Shown one piece after another: positions 9,866 to 20,136 of a stretch of 64,000 nt of DNA; positions within the stretch are counted from its first letter, which is position 1, and the number at the start of each line of letters is the position of its first letter. Both the position numbers and the translations under genes were made by a program. The notes under the pieces are model-generated. The model saw only the letters and a list, made by a program, of their open reading frames with translations, had not been told where the DNA came from and made no database searches. The DNA comes from Burkholderiaceae bacterium (lineage in GTDB: Bacteria > Pseudomonadota > Gammaproteobacteria > Burkholderiales > Burkholderiaceae_D), in assembly GCA_030158675.1 (NCBI GenBank), contig JAOASL010000003.1, forward strand, positions 1 to 64,000, in the 5' to 3' direction.

Positions 9866-11524
9866 ATGCACACTTCCAAGCTCAATTCCGGCATGGCCAC
9901 TGCGGTGCGTGCCGCCGGCGCCGACATCGACGACTGGCGTCCCGAAGACACGGCATTCTGGGAAAGCACCGGTAAGCAGATCGCTTATCGCAATCTGTGG
10001 ATCTCGATTCCGGCGCTGCTGTGCGGTTTCGCGATCTGGGGCATGTGGGGCATCATCACCGTGCAGATGCTGAACCTTGGCTTTCCGTTCACGCAGCCGC
10101 AGTTGTTCTCGCTGACCGCTATCGCCGGACTGGCCGGTGCGACGATGCGCATCCCCGCCTCGTTCCTCGTTCGCCTGTCGGGTGGCCGCAATACCATCTT
10201 CCTGACCACCGCGATGCTGCTCGCGCCGGCGCTGGGTACCGGCATCGTGCTGCAGCATCCGGAATGGCCGCTGTGGTCCTTCCAACTGATGGCCCTCTGG
10301 TCCGGCGTCGGCGGCGGCAATTTCGCCAGTTCAATGTCCAACATCGGCACCTTCTTTCCGAAGCGCCTGCAGGGAACGGCGCTGGGACTGAACGCCGGCC
10401 TCGGCAACTTCGGCGTGACCAGCATGCAGATTGTCATTCCGCTGGTGATGACGATGGGCCTGTTCGGCGCGCTCGGCGGTGAATCGATGACCCTGGTGAA
10501 GGACAGCGGCTGGATCTTCGGCAAGATCGCCGCCGGCACGCCCACCTGGATGCAGAACGCCGGCTTCGCCTGGGTGCTGTCGCTGGTGCCGCTGGCTGTG
10601 ATCTGCTTCTTCGGCATGAACAACCTGAAGACCGTGTCGCCCAGTATCGGTGGCACCATCCCGGCCTTCCTGAAAATCGTCTGGCTGTACACGCTGTCCT
10701 TCGTCCCCGCCGGCATCGGCCTGTACCTGTACCTGCCAACGCCGACCGGCCTGGGTCTGCTGAACATGTGGGTCGTCCTGCCGCTGATCATCGTCAGCAC
10801 GCTGATGGTGATGAAACTGACCGCGTTCGGCACGATGAAAGACCACCTCAGCGCGCAGTTTGCGATTTTCCGCAACAAGCACACCTGGGCGATGACAGCG
10901 CTGTACATCGTCACTTTTGGCTCTTTCATCGGCTTCTCGATGGCGCTGCCGCTGTCGATCACCGTGATCTTCGGCATCAGCCATGTGCCTGATGCGGCCG
11001 GCGTGCTGCAACACACGCTGAAAAACCCGAACGCGCCGTCTGCGCTGACCTATGCATGGATCGGCCCTTTCGTCGGCGCCGCCGTGCGCCCGGTCGGTGG
11101 CTGGATTGCAGACCGCGTCGGCGGCTCGGTGGTCACGCAGGTGATCTCGGCGGTGATGGCGGTCGCGTCGATCGCGGTCGGTTACGTGATGTTGCAGGCG
11201 TATGAATCCGCGACACCGGAAGCGTACTTCCCGGCGTTCATGGGTCTGTTCGTGCTGCTGTTCCTGGCCAGCGGCATCGGCAACGGCTCCACCTTTCGCA
11301 GCATCGCTTTCATCTTCGATCGCCAGCAGGCCGGCCCGGTGCTCGGCTGGACCTCGGCCGTGGCTGCCTATGGCGCCTTCATCGCGCCGGTGGTGATCGG
11401 CGACCAGATCAAGGCTGGCACGCCGCAGATTGCGATGTACGCATTTTCGATTTTCTACGCGCTGTGCCTGCTGTTGAACTGGTGGTTCTACCTGCGCGGC
11501 GGCGCGGAAATAAAAAATCCATAA
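9866..11524 (+). CDS. narK2: MFS nitrate/nitrite transporter NarK2 type
   Basis: MFS with GLNAGLGNFGVTSMQ nitrate signature; tandem with narK1. Confidence 0.92.
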   Translation: MHTSKLNSGMATAVRAAGADIDDWRPEDTAFWESTGKQIAYRNLWISIPALLCGFAIWGMWGIITVQMLNLGFPFTQPQLFSLTAIAGLAGATMRIPASFLVRLSGGRNTIFLTTAMLLAPALGTGIVLQHPEWPLWSFQLMALWSGVGGGNFASSMSNIGTFFPKRLQGTALGLNAGLGNFGVTSMQIVIPLVMTMGLFGALGGESMTLVKDSGWIFGKIAAGTPTWMQNAGFAWVLSLVPLAVICFFGMNNLKTVSPSIGGTIPAFLKIVWLYTLSFVPAGIGLYLYLPTPTGLGLLNMWVVLPLIIVSTLMVMKLTAFGTMKDHLSAQFAIFRNKHTWAMTALYIVTFGSFIGFSMALPLSITVIFGISHVPDAAGVLQHTLKNPNAPSALTYAWIGPFVGAAVRPVGGWIADRVGGSVVTQVISAVMAVASIAVGYVMLQAYESATPEAYFPAFMGLFVLLFLASGIGNGSTFRSIAFIFDRQQAGPVLGWTSAVAAYGAFIAPVVIGDQIKAGTPQIAMYAFSIFYALCLLLNWWFYLRGGAEIKNP

Positions 11525-11602
11525 AGACATAAAGAACAAAAGAAAGACTGAACTTCGCTGTCACCGCCGGCGCAATGCACCGGCACCCGAATGGAGAAAC
11601 AC

Positions 11603-14600
11603 ATGAGCCACACGCTCGACAGACTGACCTATTTCACCCGGCCGCGCGAGAGCTTCTCCGGCGGCCATGGCCAGACCACCGGCGAGGACCGCACCTGGGA
11701 AGACGCCTATCGTAATCGCTGGTCGCATGACAAGATCGTGCGCAGCACGCACGGCGTGAACTGCACCGGCTCCTGCTCATGGAAGATCTATGTGAAGGGC
11801 GGCATCGTCACTTGGGAGACGCAGCAGACCGACTATCCGCGCACCCGTGCCGACCTGCCGAACCATGAGCCGCGTGGCTGTGCGCGCGGCGCGTCTTACT
11901 CGTGGTACTTGTACAGCGCCAATCGCGTGAAGTACCCGATGATTCGCGCGCGCCTGCTGAAGCACTGGCGTGCCGCGCTGGCGACCGCGAAGTCGCCGGT
12001 CGATGCGTGGGCCAACATCGTCGAGAACGCCGACGCGCGCGCCGAATGGCAGAAGCAGCGCGGCTTGGGCGGTTTCGTGCGCAGCAACTGGGAAGAAGTG
12101 AACCAGCTGATCGCCAGCGCCAACGTTTATACGATCAAGAAATATGGCGCCGACCGCATCATCGGCTTTTCGCCGATTCCGGCAATGTCGATGATCAGCT
12201 ACGCGGCGGGCAGTCGCTATCTGTCGCTGATCGGCGGCGTCTGCATGAGCTTCTATGACTGGTACTGCGACTTGCCGCCGGCGTCGCCGCAGGTGTGGGG
12301 CGAGCAGACCGACGTGCCCGAGTCGGCCGACTGGTACAACTCGACCTACCTGATCGCCTGGGGCTCGAACGTGCCGCAGACTCGCACACCGGACGCGCAC
12401 TTCTTCACCGAAGTCCGTTACAAGGGCGCCAAGACCGTCGCGATCACGCCCGACTATTCGGAAGTGGCGAAGCTGGCCGACCTGTGGATGCATCCGAAGC
12501 AGGGCACTGATGCGGCCGTCGCGATGGCGATGGGCCATGTGATTCTGAAGGAATTTTATTTCGACAAGCGCAGCGCGTACTTTGATGACTATGTGCGCCG
12601 TTACACCGACATGCCGAACCTGGTGCGGCTGGAAGAACGCACCCTGGCCGACGGCCGCAAGGTGATGGTGCCCGGCCAGTACCTGCGCGCCAGCGATTTC
12701 AACGGCAAGCTCGGCCAGGACAATAATCCCGAATGGAAGACCGTCGCGCTCGACCAGCACGACAAGGTGGTGCTGCCAAACGGCTCGATCGGTTTCCGCT
12801 GGGGTGCGGAACAGCGTGCCGACCTCGGCAAGTGGAACCTCGAGGACAAGGAAGCGCGCCACGGCGACGCCGTGAAGCTGAAGCTGTCGCTGATGGAAGG
12901 CGAAGGCAGTGCCTATGAAGTCGGCGAAGTCGCGTTCCCGTACTTCGGCGGCGTGGAATCGCCCGGTTTCGATGCCAACCCACAAGGGCAGGCACAAGAT
13001 GGCGTGCTGGTGCGCAAAGTTCCGGTGCGGCGCATTCGCCTCGGCAAGCAGGGCGACGAGCGTTATGCGCTGGTGGCTACCGTGTTTGACCTGACGGCGG
13101 CGAACTATGGCGTCGCACGCGGGCTGCCCGGCGAGAATCCGGCCGCCAGCTATGACGACGATACGCCGTATACGCCGGCCTGGCAGGAGAAGATCACCGG
13201 GGTCAAGCGTGACCAGGTGATTGCGGTTGCGCGTCAGTTTGCCGACAACGCCGACAAGACCCGCGGCAAGTCGATGGTGATTATCGGCGCGGCGATGAAC
13301 CACTGGTACCACTGCGACATGAATTACCGCGGCATCATCAACATGCTGATGATGTGCGGCTGTATCGGCCAGAGCGGCGGCGGCTGGGCGCATTACGTCG
13401 GTCAGGAAAAGCTGCGCCCGCAAACCGGCTGGACCGCACTGGCGTTTGCGCTCGACTGGGTACGTCCGCCGCGTCAGCAGAACAGCACCAGCTTCTTCTA
13501 CGCGCACACTGACCAGTGGCGTTACGAAAAACTCGGCGTCGAAGAGATCCTGTCACCGCTGGCTGACAAGGCCAGGTTCGGCGGCAGCCTGATCGATTAC
13601 AACGTGCGCGCCGAGCGCATGGGCTGGCTGCCGTCCGCGCCGCAGCTGCAGACCCATCCGATGCAGGTGGTGCGCGATGCGCAGGACGCCGGCATCGATC
13701 CGAAGGACTACGCAGTCAAGGCGCTGAAGGATGGCTCACTGAAGATGAGCTGCGAAGACCCGGATAATCCGCTGAACTGGCCGCGCAATATGTTTGTCTG
13801 GCGTTCCAACATCCTCGGCTCCAGCGGCAAGGGCCATGAGTATTTCCTCAAGCATCTGCTCGGCACCACGCACGGCGTGCAGGGCAAGGACCTCGGCGAC
13901 GACGACGCCAGACCGGCTGAAGTGACATGGCATCACGAGGCGCCCGAAGGCAAGCTCGACCTGCTGGTCACACTGGATTTCCGCATGAGCACCACCTGCC
14001 TGTACTCGGACATCGTGCTGCCGACCGCCACCTGGTATGAGAAGAACGATCTTAATACCAGCGACATGCATCCGTTCATCCATCCGCTGTCGACTGCGGT
14101 CGATCCGGCATGGCAGGCGAAGAGCGACTGGGAAATTTATAAAGGTTTTGCACAAGCCTTCAGCACAGTCTGCGTCGGCCACCTCGGCGTCGAGAAGGAA
14201 TTGATGCTGACGCCGCTGATGCATGACACCCCGGCCGAGCTGGCGCAGCCGTTCGGCGTGGCCGAATGGAAGAAGGGCGAATGTGACCTGATCCCGGGCA
14301 AGACCGCGCCACAAATGACGGTGGTCGAGCGCGACTATCCGAACACTTATCAGCGTTTCACCGCTCTCGGTCCGCTGCTGGCCAAGGCTGGCAACGGTGG
14401 CAAGGGCATCGGCTGGAACACGGTCGATGAAGTGCATCAGCTGGCTGAACTGAACGGCAAGGTGCATGCGGAAGGCGTGACCCAGGGCATGCCGAAAATC
14501 GAGACTGACATCGACGCCTGCGAAGTGGTGCTGCAACTGGCGCCGGAAACCAATGGCCATGTGGCAGTCAAGGCCTGGGAGGCGCTCGGCAAGCAGACCG

Positions 14601-15397
14601 GTCGTGACCATACGCACCTCGCACTGCATCGCGAGGACGAGAAGATCCGCTTCCGCGATATTCAGGCGCAGCCGCGCAAGATCATTTCGTCACCGACCTG
14701 GTCGGGTCTGGAGAGCGAGAAGGTGTCGTACAACGCCGGCTATACCAACGTGCATGAATTTATCCCCTGGCGCACGCTGACTGGCCGTCAACAGTTCTAT
14801 CTCGACCATCCGTGGATGGCCGCGTTTGGCGAAGGTTTCTCGAGCTATCGCCCGCCGGTGGACCTGAAGACAGTCAACGAAATGATCGATCGCAAGCCGA
14901 ATGGCCACACCGAGATCTCGCTGAATTTCATCACGCCGCACCAGAAGTGGGGCATTCACAGCACCTACAGCGACAACCTGCACATGCTGACGCTGAACCG
15001 CGGCGGTCCGGTGATCTGGCTGTCCGAGGATGACGCGAAGAGCGCCGGCATTGTCGACAACGACTGGGTCGAACTGTTCAATACGAACGGTGCGATCGCG
15101 GCGCGCGCGGTGGTCAGCCAGCGCGTGAAGAACGGCATGGTGATGATGTATCACGCGCAGGAAAAGACCATCAACACGCCGGGCTCGGAGATCACGAACA
15201 CACGCGGCGGCATCCACAACTCGGTGACGCGCATCGTCACCAAGCCCACGCACATGATCGGCGGCTACGCGCAGTTCAGCTATGGCTTCAACTATTACGG
15301 AACGATCGGCACCAATCGCGATGAGTTCGTCATCGTGCGCAAGATGCGCAAGATCGACTGGTTGGACGGTGAATCCGCCGCCACCGTGCAGGCCTGA
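11603..15397 (+). CDS. narG: Respiratory nitrate reductase alpha subunit
   Basis: GVNCTGSCSWKIYVKGGIVTWETQQTDYP Fe-S/Mo-bisMGD N-terminus; full-length about 1264 aa; GGAGAAAC RBS before MSHTLD. Confidence 0.98.
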   Translation: MSHTLDRLTYFTRPRESFSGGHGQTTGEDRTWEDAYRNRWSHDKIVRSTHGVNCTGSCSWKIYVKGGIVTWETQQTDYPRTRADLPNHEPRGCARGASYSWYLYSANRVKYPMIRARLLKHWRAALATAKSPVDAWANIVENADARAEWQKQRGLGGFVRSNWEEVNQLIASANVYTIKKYGADRIIGFSPIPAMSMISYAAGSRYLSLIGGVCMSFYDWYCDLPPASPQVWGEQTDVPESADWYNSTYLIAWGSNVPQTRTPDAHFFTEVRYKGAKTVAITPDYSEVAKLADLWMHPKQGTDAAVAMAMGHVILKEFYFDKRSAYFDDYVRRYTDMPNLVRLEERTLADGRKVMVPGQYLRASDFNGKLGQDNNPEWKTVALDQHDKVVLPNGSIGFRWGAEQRADLGKWNLEDKEARHGDAVKLKLSLMEGEGSAYEVGEVAFPYFGGVESPGFDANPQGQAQDGVLVRKVPVRRIRLGKQGDERYALVATVFDLTAANYGVARGLPGENPAASYDDDTPYTPAWQEKITGVKRDQVIAVARQFADNADKTRGKSMVIIGAAMNHWYHCDMNYRGIINMLMMCGCIGQSGGGWAHYVGQEKLRPQTGWTALAFALDWVRPPRQQNSTSFFYAHTDQWRYEKLGVEEILSPLADKARFGGSLIDYNVRAERMGWLPSAPQLQTHPMQVVRDAQDAGIDPKDYAVKALKDGSLKMSCEDPDNPLNWPRNMFVWRSNILGSSGKGHEYFLKHLLGTTHGVQGKDLGDDDARPAEVTWHHEAPEGKLDLLVTLDFRMSTTCLYSDIVLPTATWYEKNDLNTSDMHPFIHPLSTAVDPAWQAKSDWEIYKGFAQAFSTVCVGHLGVEKELMLTPLMHDTPAELAQPFGVAEWKKGECDLIPGKTAPQMTVVERDYPNTYQRFTALGPLLAKAGNGGKGIGWNTVDEVHQLAELNGKVHAEGVTQGMPKIETDIDACEVVLQLAPETNGHVAVKAWEALGKQTGRDHTHLALHREDEKIRFRDIQAQPRKIISSPTWSGLESEKVSYNAGYTNVHEFIPWRTLTGRQQFYLDHPWMAAFGEGFSSYRPPVDLKTVNEMIDRKPNGHTEISLNFITPHQKWGIHSTYSDNLHMLTLNRGGPVIWLSEDDAKSAGIVDNDWVELFNTNGAIAARAVVSQRVKNGMVMMYHAQEKTINTPGSEITNTRGGIHNSVTRIVTKPTHMIGGYAQFSYGFNYYGTIGTNRDEFVIVRKMRKIDWLDGESAATVQA

Positions 15398-15438
15398 CGC
15401 ATCGGCAGCAATACAGCAGAAATACAGGAGAGATACCC

Positions 15439-16971
15439 ATGAAAGTTCGCGCACAGATCGGTATGGTGCTGAACCTTGACAAGTGCATCGGCTGCCATAC
15501 CTGCTCGGTCACTTGCAAAAACGTCTGGACCAGTCGTCCCGGCGTTGAATACGCGTGGTTCAACAACGTTGAAACCAAGCCCGGCATCGGCTACCCGAAG
15601 GACTGGGAGAATCAGGATCGCTGGAACGGCGGCTGGATTCGCAAGTCCGACGGCAGCATCGTGCCCAAGCAGGGCGGCAAGTGGAAGCTGTTGATGAACA
15701 TCTTCGCCAACCCGAACCTGCCGCAGATTGACGACTACTACGAGCCGTTTACCTTCGACTATGAACACCTGCAGGGTGCGCCGGAATCGAAGGCCGCGCC
15801 GACTGCGCGTCCGCGCAGCCTGATCACCGGCAAGCGCATGGAGAAGATCGAATGGGGCCCGAACTGGGAAGAGATCCTCGGTGGCGAATTTTCCAAGCGC
15901 AGCAAGGACCAGAACCTGGCGAACTTCGAGCAGGTGCAGAAGGACATGGTCGGCCAGTTCGAGAACACCTTCATGATGTACCTGCCGCGCCTGTGCGAGC
16001 ACTGCCTGAACCCGGCCTGCGTCGCCTCCTGTCCGTCCGGTTCGATCTACAAGCGCGAGGACGATGGCATCGTGCTGATCGATCAGGACAAGTGCCGCGG
16101 CTGGCGCATGTGCGTGTCGGCTTGCCCGTACAAGAAGATTTATTACAACTGGCAGAGCGGCAAGGCCGAGAAGTGCGTGTTCTGCTATCCGCGCATTGAG
16201 GCCGGCCAGCCGACTGTTTGCTCGGAAACTTGCGTCGGACGTATCCGCTATCTCGGCGTGGTGCTGTATGACGCCGACCGCATCGCCGAAGCCGCCAGCA
16301 CCGAAAACGAGAAAGACCTGTATCAGGCCCAGCTCGACATCTTCCTCGACCCGAACGATCCGAAGGTGATCGAGCAGGCGCGCAAGGACGGCATCCCCGA
16401 GTCGTGGCTGGAAGGCGCGCGCAAGAGCCCGGTGTACAAGATGGCGATTGACTGGAAGGTCGCGCTGCCGCTGCATCCGGAATACCGCACGCTGCCGATG
16501 GTCTGGTATGTGCCGCCGCTGTCGCCGATCACAGCCGCCGCGAACGCCGGCCATGTCGGCGCCAATGGCGAATTGCCCGACATCGCGCAGATGCGCATTC
16601 CGGTCCAGTATCTCGCGAATCTGCTGACGGCCGGCGACACCGCGCCGGTGACGCGTGCGCTTGAGCGGATGCTGGCGATGCGCGCATTCCAGCGCGGCCG
16701 CCATGTCGATGGCATTGAAAACCACGCGGTGCTGGAACAGACCGGCCTGACCGTCGCCGAAGTCGAAGAGATGTATCAGGTGATGGCGATCGCGAATTAT
16801 GAAGACCGTTTCGTGATCCCCAGCTCGCACCGCGAGTACGCAGAAAATGCGTTCGACCTGCGTGGCGGTTGCGGCTTCTCGTTCGGCAATGGCTGCTCCG
16901 ATGGCCAGTCCGACGCCAGCCTGTTCGGCACGCAGAAGCGCCGCACCATCCCGATCCAGTCCGCCGTCTGA
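15439..16971 (+). CDS. narH: Respiratory nitrate reductase beta subunit
   Basis: CIGCHTCSVTCKNVWT, CEHCLNPACVASCPSGSIYKREDDGIVLIDQDKCRGWRMCVSACPYKK. Confidence 0.98.
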   Translation: MKVRAQIGMVLNLDKCIGCHTCSVTCKNVWTSRPGVEYAWFNNVETKPGIGYPKDWENQDRWNGGWIRKSDGSIVPKQGGKWKLLMNIFANPNLPQIDDYYEPFTFDYEHLQGAPESKAAPTARPRSLITGKRMEKIEWGPNWEEILGGEFSKRSKDQNLANFEQVQKDMVGQFENTFMMYLPRLCEHCLNPACVASCPSGSIYKREDDGIVLIDQDKCRGWRMCVSACPYKKIYYNWQSGKAEKCVFCYPRIEAGQPTVCSETCVGRIRYLGVVLYDADRIAEAASTENEKDLYQAQLDIFLDPNDPKVIEQARKDGIPESWLEGARKSPVYKMAIDWKVALPLHPEYRTLPMVWYVPPLSPITAAANAGHVGANGELPDIAQMRIPVQYLANLLTAGDTAPVTRALERMLAMRAFQRGRHVDGIENHAVLEQTGLTVAEVEEMYQVMAIANYEDRFVIPSSHREYAENAFDLRGGCGFSFGNGCSDGQSDASLFGTQKRRTIPIQSAV

Positions 16972-16982
16972 AGGAGCCACGA

Positions 16983-17657
16983 ATGACACACAATCGCTAT
17001 ACCTTGCGCTCGCTGGCCCGGCTGCTAGCCTATCCTGATGCGGCGATGCGGGCCGGGCTCGGCGACCTGCCGTCCGCAGTCGATGAAGAGGCCGCGCTGC
17101 CGGCCGCGCGCCGCGCCGAACTGAAGGCACTGATTCAGGAGCTGCTGCGCCTTGATCAAATCGAGGCCGAGTCGCGCTACGTTGAAACCTTCGACCGTGG
17201 CCGCGCGACTTCGCTGCACCTGTTCGAGCATGTGCACGGCGATTCTCGCGACCGCGGCCCGGCCATGGTCGACCTGACGCAGACCTACGAAAAGGCCGGC
17301 CTGCTGATGGCGCCGGAAGAGTTGCCGGATCATCTGTGCGTGGTGCTGGAGTTCGCGTCGACACAGCCGCCGGCGATCGCCACGGCGTTTCTCGGCGAGC
17401 TCGCGCACATTCTGAATACGGTGTTCAGTGCGTTGCTCAAGCGCGAGAGCCCGTACGCATCGGTGCTGGCGGCCGTACTCGAACTGGCCGGCGAGACCGC
17501 GCAGGCGGTACCGTTCACCGCCGACGAAGCGCTCGACGACAGCTGGCAGGAGCCGGAGCCGTTTGATGGCTGCAGCTCGCGAGGCCAGTCGCGTCCCGGA
17601 CAGCCGCAGCCGATCCACATCGTCCGCAAACCTACTTCTCCGGGAGCTCAGGCATGA
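16983..17657 (+). CDS. narJ: Nitrate reductase molybdenum cofactor assembly chaperone
   Basis: YRLSRLLAYP-like start (TLRSLARLLAYPDAAM), DSRDRGPAMVDL motif; AAGGAG RBS; overlaps narI by ATGA. Confidence 0.95.
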   Translation: MTHNRYTLRSLARLLAYPDAAMRAGLGDLPSAVDEEAALPAARRAELKALIQELLRLDQIEAESRYVETFDRGRATSLHLFEHVHGDSRDRGPAMVDLTQTYEKAGLLMAPEELPDHLCVVLEFASTQPPAIATAFLGELAHILNTVFSALLKRESPYASVLAAVLELAGETAQAVPFTADEALDDSWQEPEPFDGCSSRGQSRPGQPQPIHIVRKPTSPGAQA

Positions 17658-18376
17658 ACGGCCTCGACCATTTCCTGTTCGGTATTTACCCGTACATCGC
17701 GCTGTCGGTTTTCCTGCTCGGCAGCCTGATCCGCTTTGATCGCGACCAGTACAGCTGGAAGAGCGATTCGTCGCAACTGCTGCGCGCCGGTCAGCTGCGC
17801 TGGGGCAGCAACCTGTTTCACCTCGGCGTACTGTTCCTGTTCTTTGGCCATAGCGTCGGCATGCTGACGCCGCACTTTCTGTACGAGCGCTTCATATCGG
17901 CCGGTGACAAGCAGCTTATGGCGATGGTGTCTGGCGGCGTGTTCGGCGTACTGGGCTTCATCGGCGTCACGATCCTGCTGCATCGCCGCCTGGTGGATGA
18001 GCGCATCCGCGCCACCTCGAAGACCACGGACATCGTGCTGCTGGCGCTGCTGTGGCTGCAGTTCGCGCTTGGCCTCGGCACCATTCCGTTGTCTGCACAA
18101 CATCTGGACGGCGGCATGATGCTGAAGCTGGCCGAGTGGGCGCAGCGCATCGTCACCTTCCGGGGCGGTGCGGTGGAATTACTGGAAGAAGCCAGCTGGG
18201 TGTTCAAGACCCACATGTTCCTCGGCATGAGCATCTTCTTCATTTTTCCGTTCACCCGTCTGGTGCATGTGTGGAGCGGCTTCGGCACGCTGGCCTATGT
18301 GGTTCGTCCGTACCAGCTGGTGCGCAGCCGTCGCCTCGGCATGAGCCCGCGCGCGTCGGCCAGCCGTCGCGGCTGA
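17654..18376 (+). CDS. narI: Respiratory nitrate reductase gamma subunit (cytochrome b)
   Basis: FLFGIYPYIALSVFLLGSLIRFDRDQYSWKSDSSQLL... Confidence 0.97.
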   Translation: MNGLDHFLFGIYPYIALSVFLLGSLIRFDRDQYSWKSDSSQLLRAGQLRWGSNLFHLGVLFLFFGHSVGMLTPHFLYERFISAGDKQLMAMVSGGVFGVLGFIGVTILLHRRLVDERIRATSKTTDIVLLALLWLQFALGLGTIPLSAQHLDGGMMLKLAEWAQRIVTFRGGAVELLEEASWVFKTHMFLGMSIFFIFPFTRLVHVWSGFGTLAYVVRPYQLVRSRRLGMSPRASASRRG

Positions 18377-18399
18377 ATCTATCTGACCAGGAGAAAAGC

Positions 18400-19263
18400 A
18401 TGAACACGACTGAAACCGGTTGCGGCGGTGGCTGCACGTGCGGCAGCGCTGCCAGTCAGGCAAGGACCGCACCGGTCGCGCAAGCGCTGGCTGCACCTGT
18501 GCCGACCATTAACGGCATCGCACTGCACGCCGAAGGTGCATTTCACGATAACGAGGCATTGCATGAGCTGGCCTGTGCCGAGCTGCTGCGCCAGCGCGCA
18601 GTCGAGCTGGGCTACCTGCCGGTGATGGATGCCACGATTGCGCCGGAGCTGGACGAAGCTGCGAAGCAATCGATTGATGCGATGCTGGACGCTGAGGTGC
18701 CGGCGAAGGATCCGACCGGGGATGAATGCCGCCGTCATTACGATGCGAACCTGGCGCAGTTTCGCGTCGGCCAGTCGCTGAAGGTGCGGCATATCCTGTT
18801 TGCGGTCACTTCCGGCGTCGATGTGCAAAAGTTGATCCGGCGCGCCGAGGATGCGCTGCTGGCGCTGTCGGCAAAGGCTGTGCCTGCCGACCGTTTCGCG
18901 CAGCTGGCGGCCGAGCTGTCGAACTGTCCGTCGGGCGCCCACGGTGGCGAGCTGGGCTGGATCACGCCGCAGGATCTGTCGCCGGAACTGGCAAAGGAAT
19001 TGTTTTTCAAGCCCGAGACCGGCATGGCCTGCGGTCTGCAGACGCGGCTGATTCACAGCCGGTTCGGGCTGCACATCATTGACGTGACCGCGCAGCAGCC
19101 GGGGCGCCTGCCGGCACTCGACGAGGTAAGCGAGCAGATCGCCCGCCGCCTCACGCTGCGCTCGCGCGCAACCGCGCTCGGGCAGTACATGCGTCTGCTG
19201 GCCGGTGCGGCCGACGTGGCAGGCATTGAACTTGCGTCTGAGGCTTCGCTCTTGGTTCAGTAA
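18400..19263 (+). CDS. Parvulin-type peptidylprolyl isomerase, nar-associated
   Basis: VRHILFAV...SGAHGGELGWITPQDLSPELAKELF...IHSRFGLHIIDV rotamase domain; N-terminal GCGGGCTCGS Cys motif. Confidence 0.88.
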   Translation: MNTTETGCGGGCTCGSAASQARTAPVAQALAAPVPTINGIALHAEGAFHDNEALHELACAELLRQRAVELGYLPVMDATIAPELDEAAKQSIDAMLDAEVPAKDPTGDECRRHYDANLAQFRVGQSLKVRHILFAVTSGVDVQKLIRRAEDALLALSAKAVPADRFAQLAAELSNCPSGAHGGELGWITPQDLSPELAKELFFKPETGMACGLQTRLIHSRFGLHIIDVTAQQPGRLPALDEVSEQIARRLTLRSRATALGQYMRLLAGAADVAGIELASEASLLVQ

Positions 19264-19276
19264 AGGAAATCGTGCA

Positions 19277-19447
19277 ATGCAGCGCGACCGAGTGACCGTT
19301 GTGCTCAAGCCGCAGGAGATCTGCACCGATGTCCTTGGCAATAACTATTCGCCGCGCGTTGCACGCGCGACGACCCGCAAGCATGGCTGCGGCCATTGCA
19401 CGCATTCCTGCTCCCGGCGCTCGCGCCTGAACGGCTGTCCGCGATGA
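19277..19447 (+). CDS. Putative 56-aa Cys/Arg-rich small protein
   Basis: AAAGGAAA RBS, then ATG 19277; stop overlaps the next start as ATGA (19444-19447); MQRDRVTVVLKPQEICTDVLGNNYSPRVARATTRKHGCGHCTHSCSRRSRLNGCPR. Confidence 0.35.
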   Translation: MQRDRVTVVLKPQEICTDVLGNNYSPRVARATTRKHGCGHCTHSCSRRSRLNGCPR

Positions 19448-20136
19448 GCCCGCATATCTCCGACCACAACGACGGCCTGCTGCAGCGGCTGCAGCAGTTC
19501 CATGCCGATTATTTTCCGCTGCACCAGCAGCGTTTTCAGGATCTGGTGGCCGAGGGGCAGCATCCGAAGACCCTGTTCATCGGCTGCTCCGATTCACGCA
19601 TCGTTCCCTATCTGCTGACCGGCACCGGTCCGGGCGAATTGTTCATCGTCAGGAACGTCGGCGCGCTGGTGCCGCCCTACGATGGCTCGCACGGCCTGCA
19701 CGGCACCACCGCGGGTATCGAGTTCGCGGTGCTGCAGCTGAAGGTCAGGCAGATCATTGTCTGCGGACACAGCCACTGCGGCGCGATCCGCGCGGCGTAC
19801 GAAGGCGTGCCGGACGAGGCGAAGGCGCTGCAGAGCTGGCTGACGCTGATCGACGAAGCACTGCTGCCGGTACAGCCTTGCGCGGAGGCGCTGCTGCGTA
19901 CCGAGCAGCGTTCCATCGTGCTGCAGCTCGAGCGGCTGATGGATTACCCGATGGTCGGGCGCGCAGTGGCGGCGGGTGAGCTGACGCTGCACGGCTGGCA
20001 TTACGTGATCGAGGACGGCGATGTGCATGTATTCGACGCCCGGCGCGGCGAATTCATTCCGGCCTCGGTTGCAACCCATATCGGCGCCGGCCCGTACGGC
20101 GGCATCATCCAACACCACCTACAGGAAAAATCATGA
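19444..20136 (+). CDS. Beta-class carbonic anhydrase
   Basis: CSDSRIVP, VRNVGALVPPY, CGHSHCGAIRAA zinc-ligand motifs. Confidence 0.92.
   Translation: MSPHISDHNDGLLQRLQQFHADYFPLHQQRFQDLVAEGQHPKTLFIGCSDSRIVPYLLTGTGPGELFIVRNVGALVPPYDGSHGLHGTTAGIEFAVLQLKVRQIIVCGHSHCGAIRAAYEGVPDEAKALQSWLTLIDEALLPVQPCAEALLRTEQRSIVLQLERLMDYPMVGRAVAAGELTLHGWHYVIEDGDVHVFDARRGEFIPASVATHIGAGPYGGIIQHHLQEKS

Noticed and set aside
8948-10285. 445-aa - strand ORF across narK1/narK2
   Set aside because: Antisense shadow spanning two well-supported + strand transporter genes
11777-13507. 576-aa - strand ORF opposite narG
   Set aside because: Antisense shadow of narG; no RBS or family resemblance
15295-17364. 689-aa - strand ORF opposite narH/narJ
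   Set aside because: Antisense shadow of high-GC coding sequence; Arg/His/Ala-rich composition with no domain, whereas narH on the + strand is unambiguous
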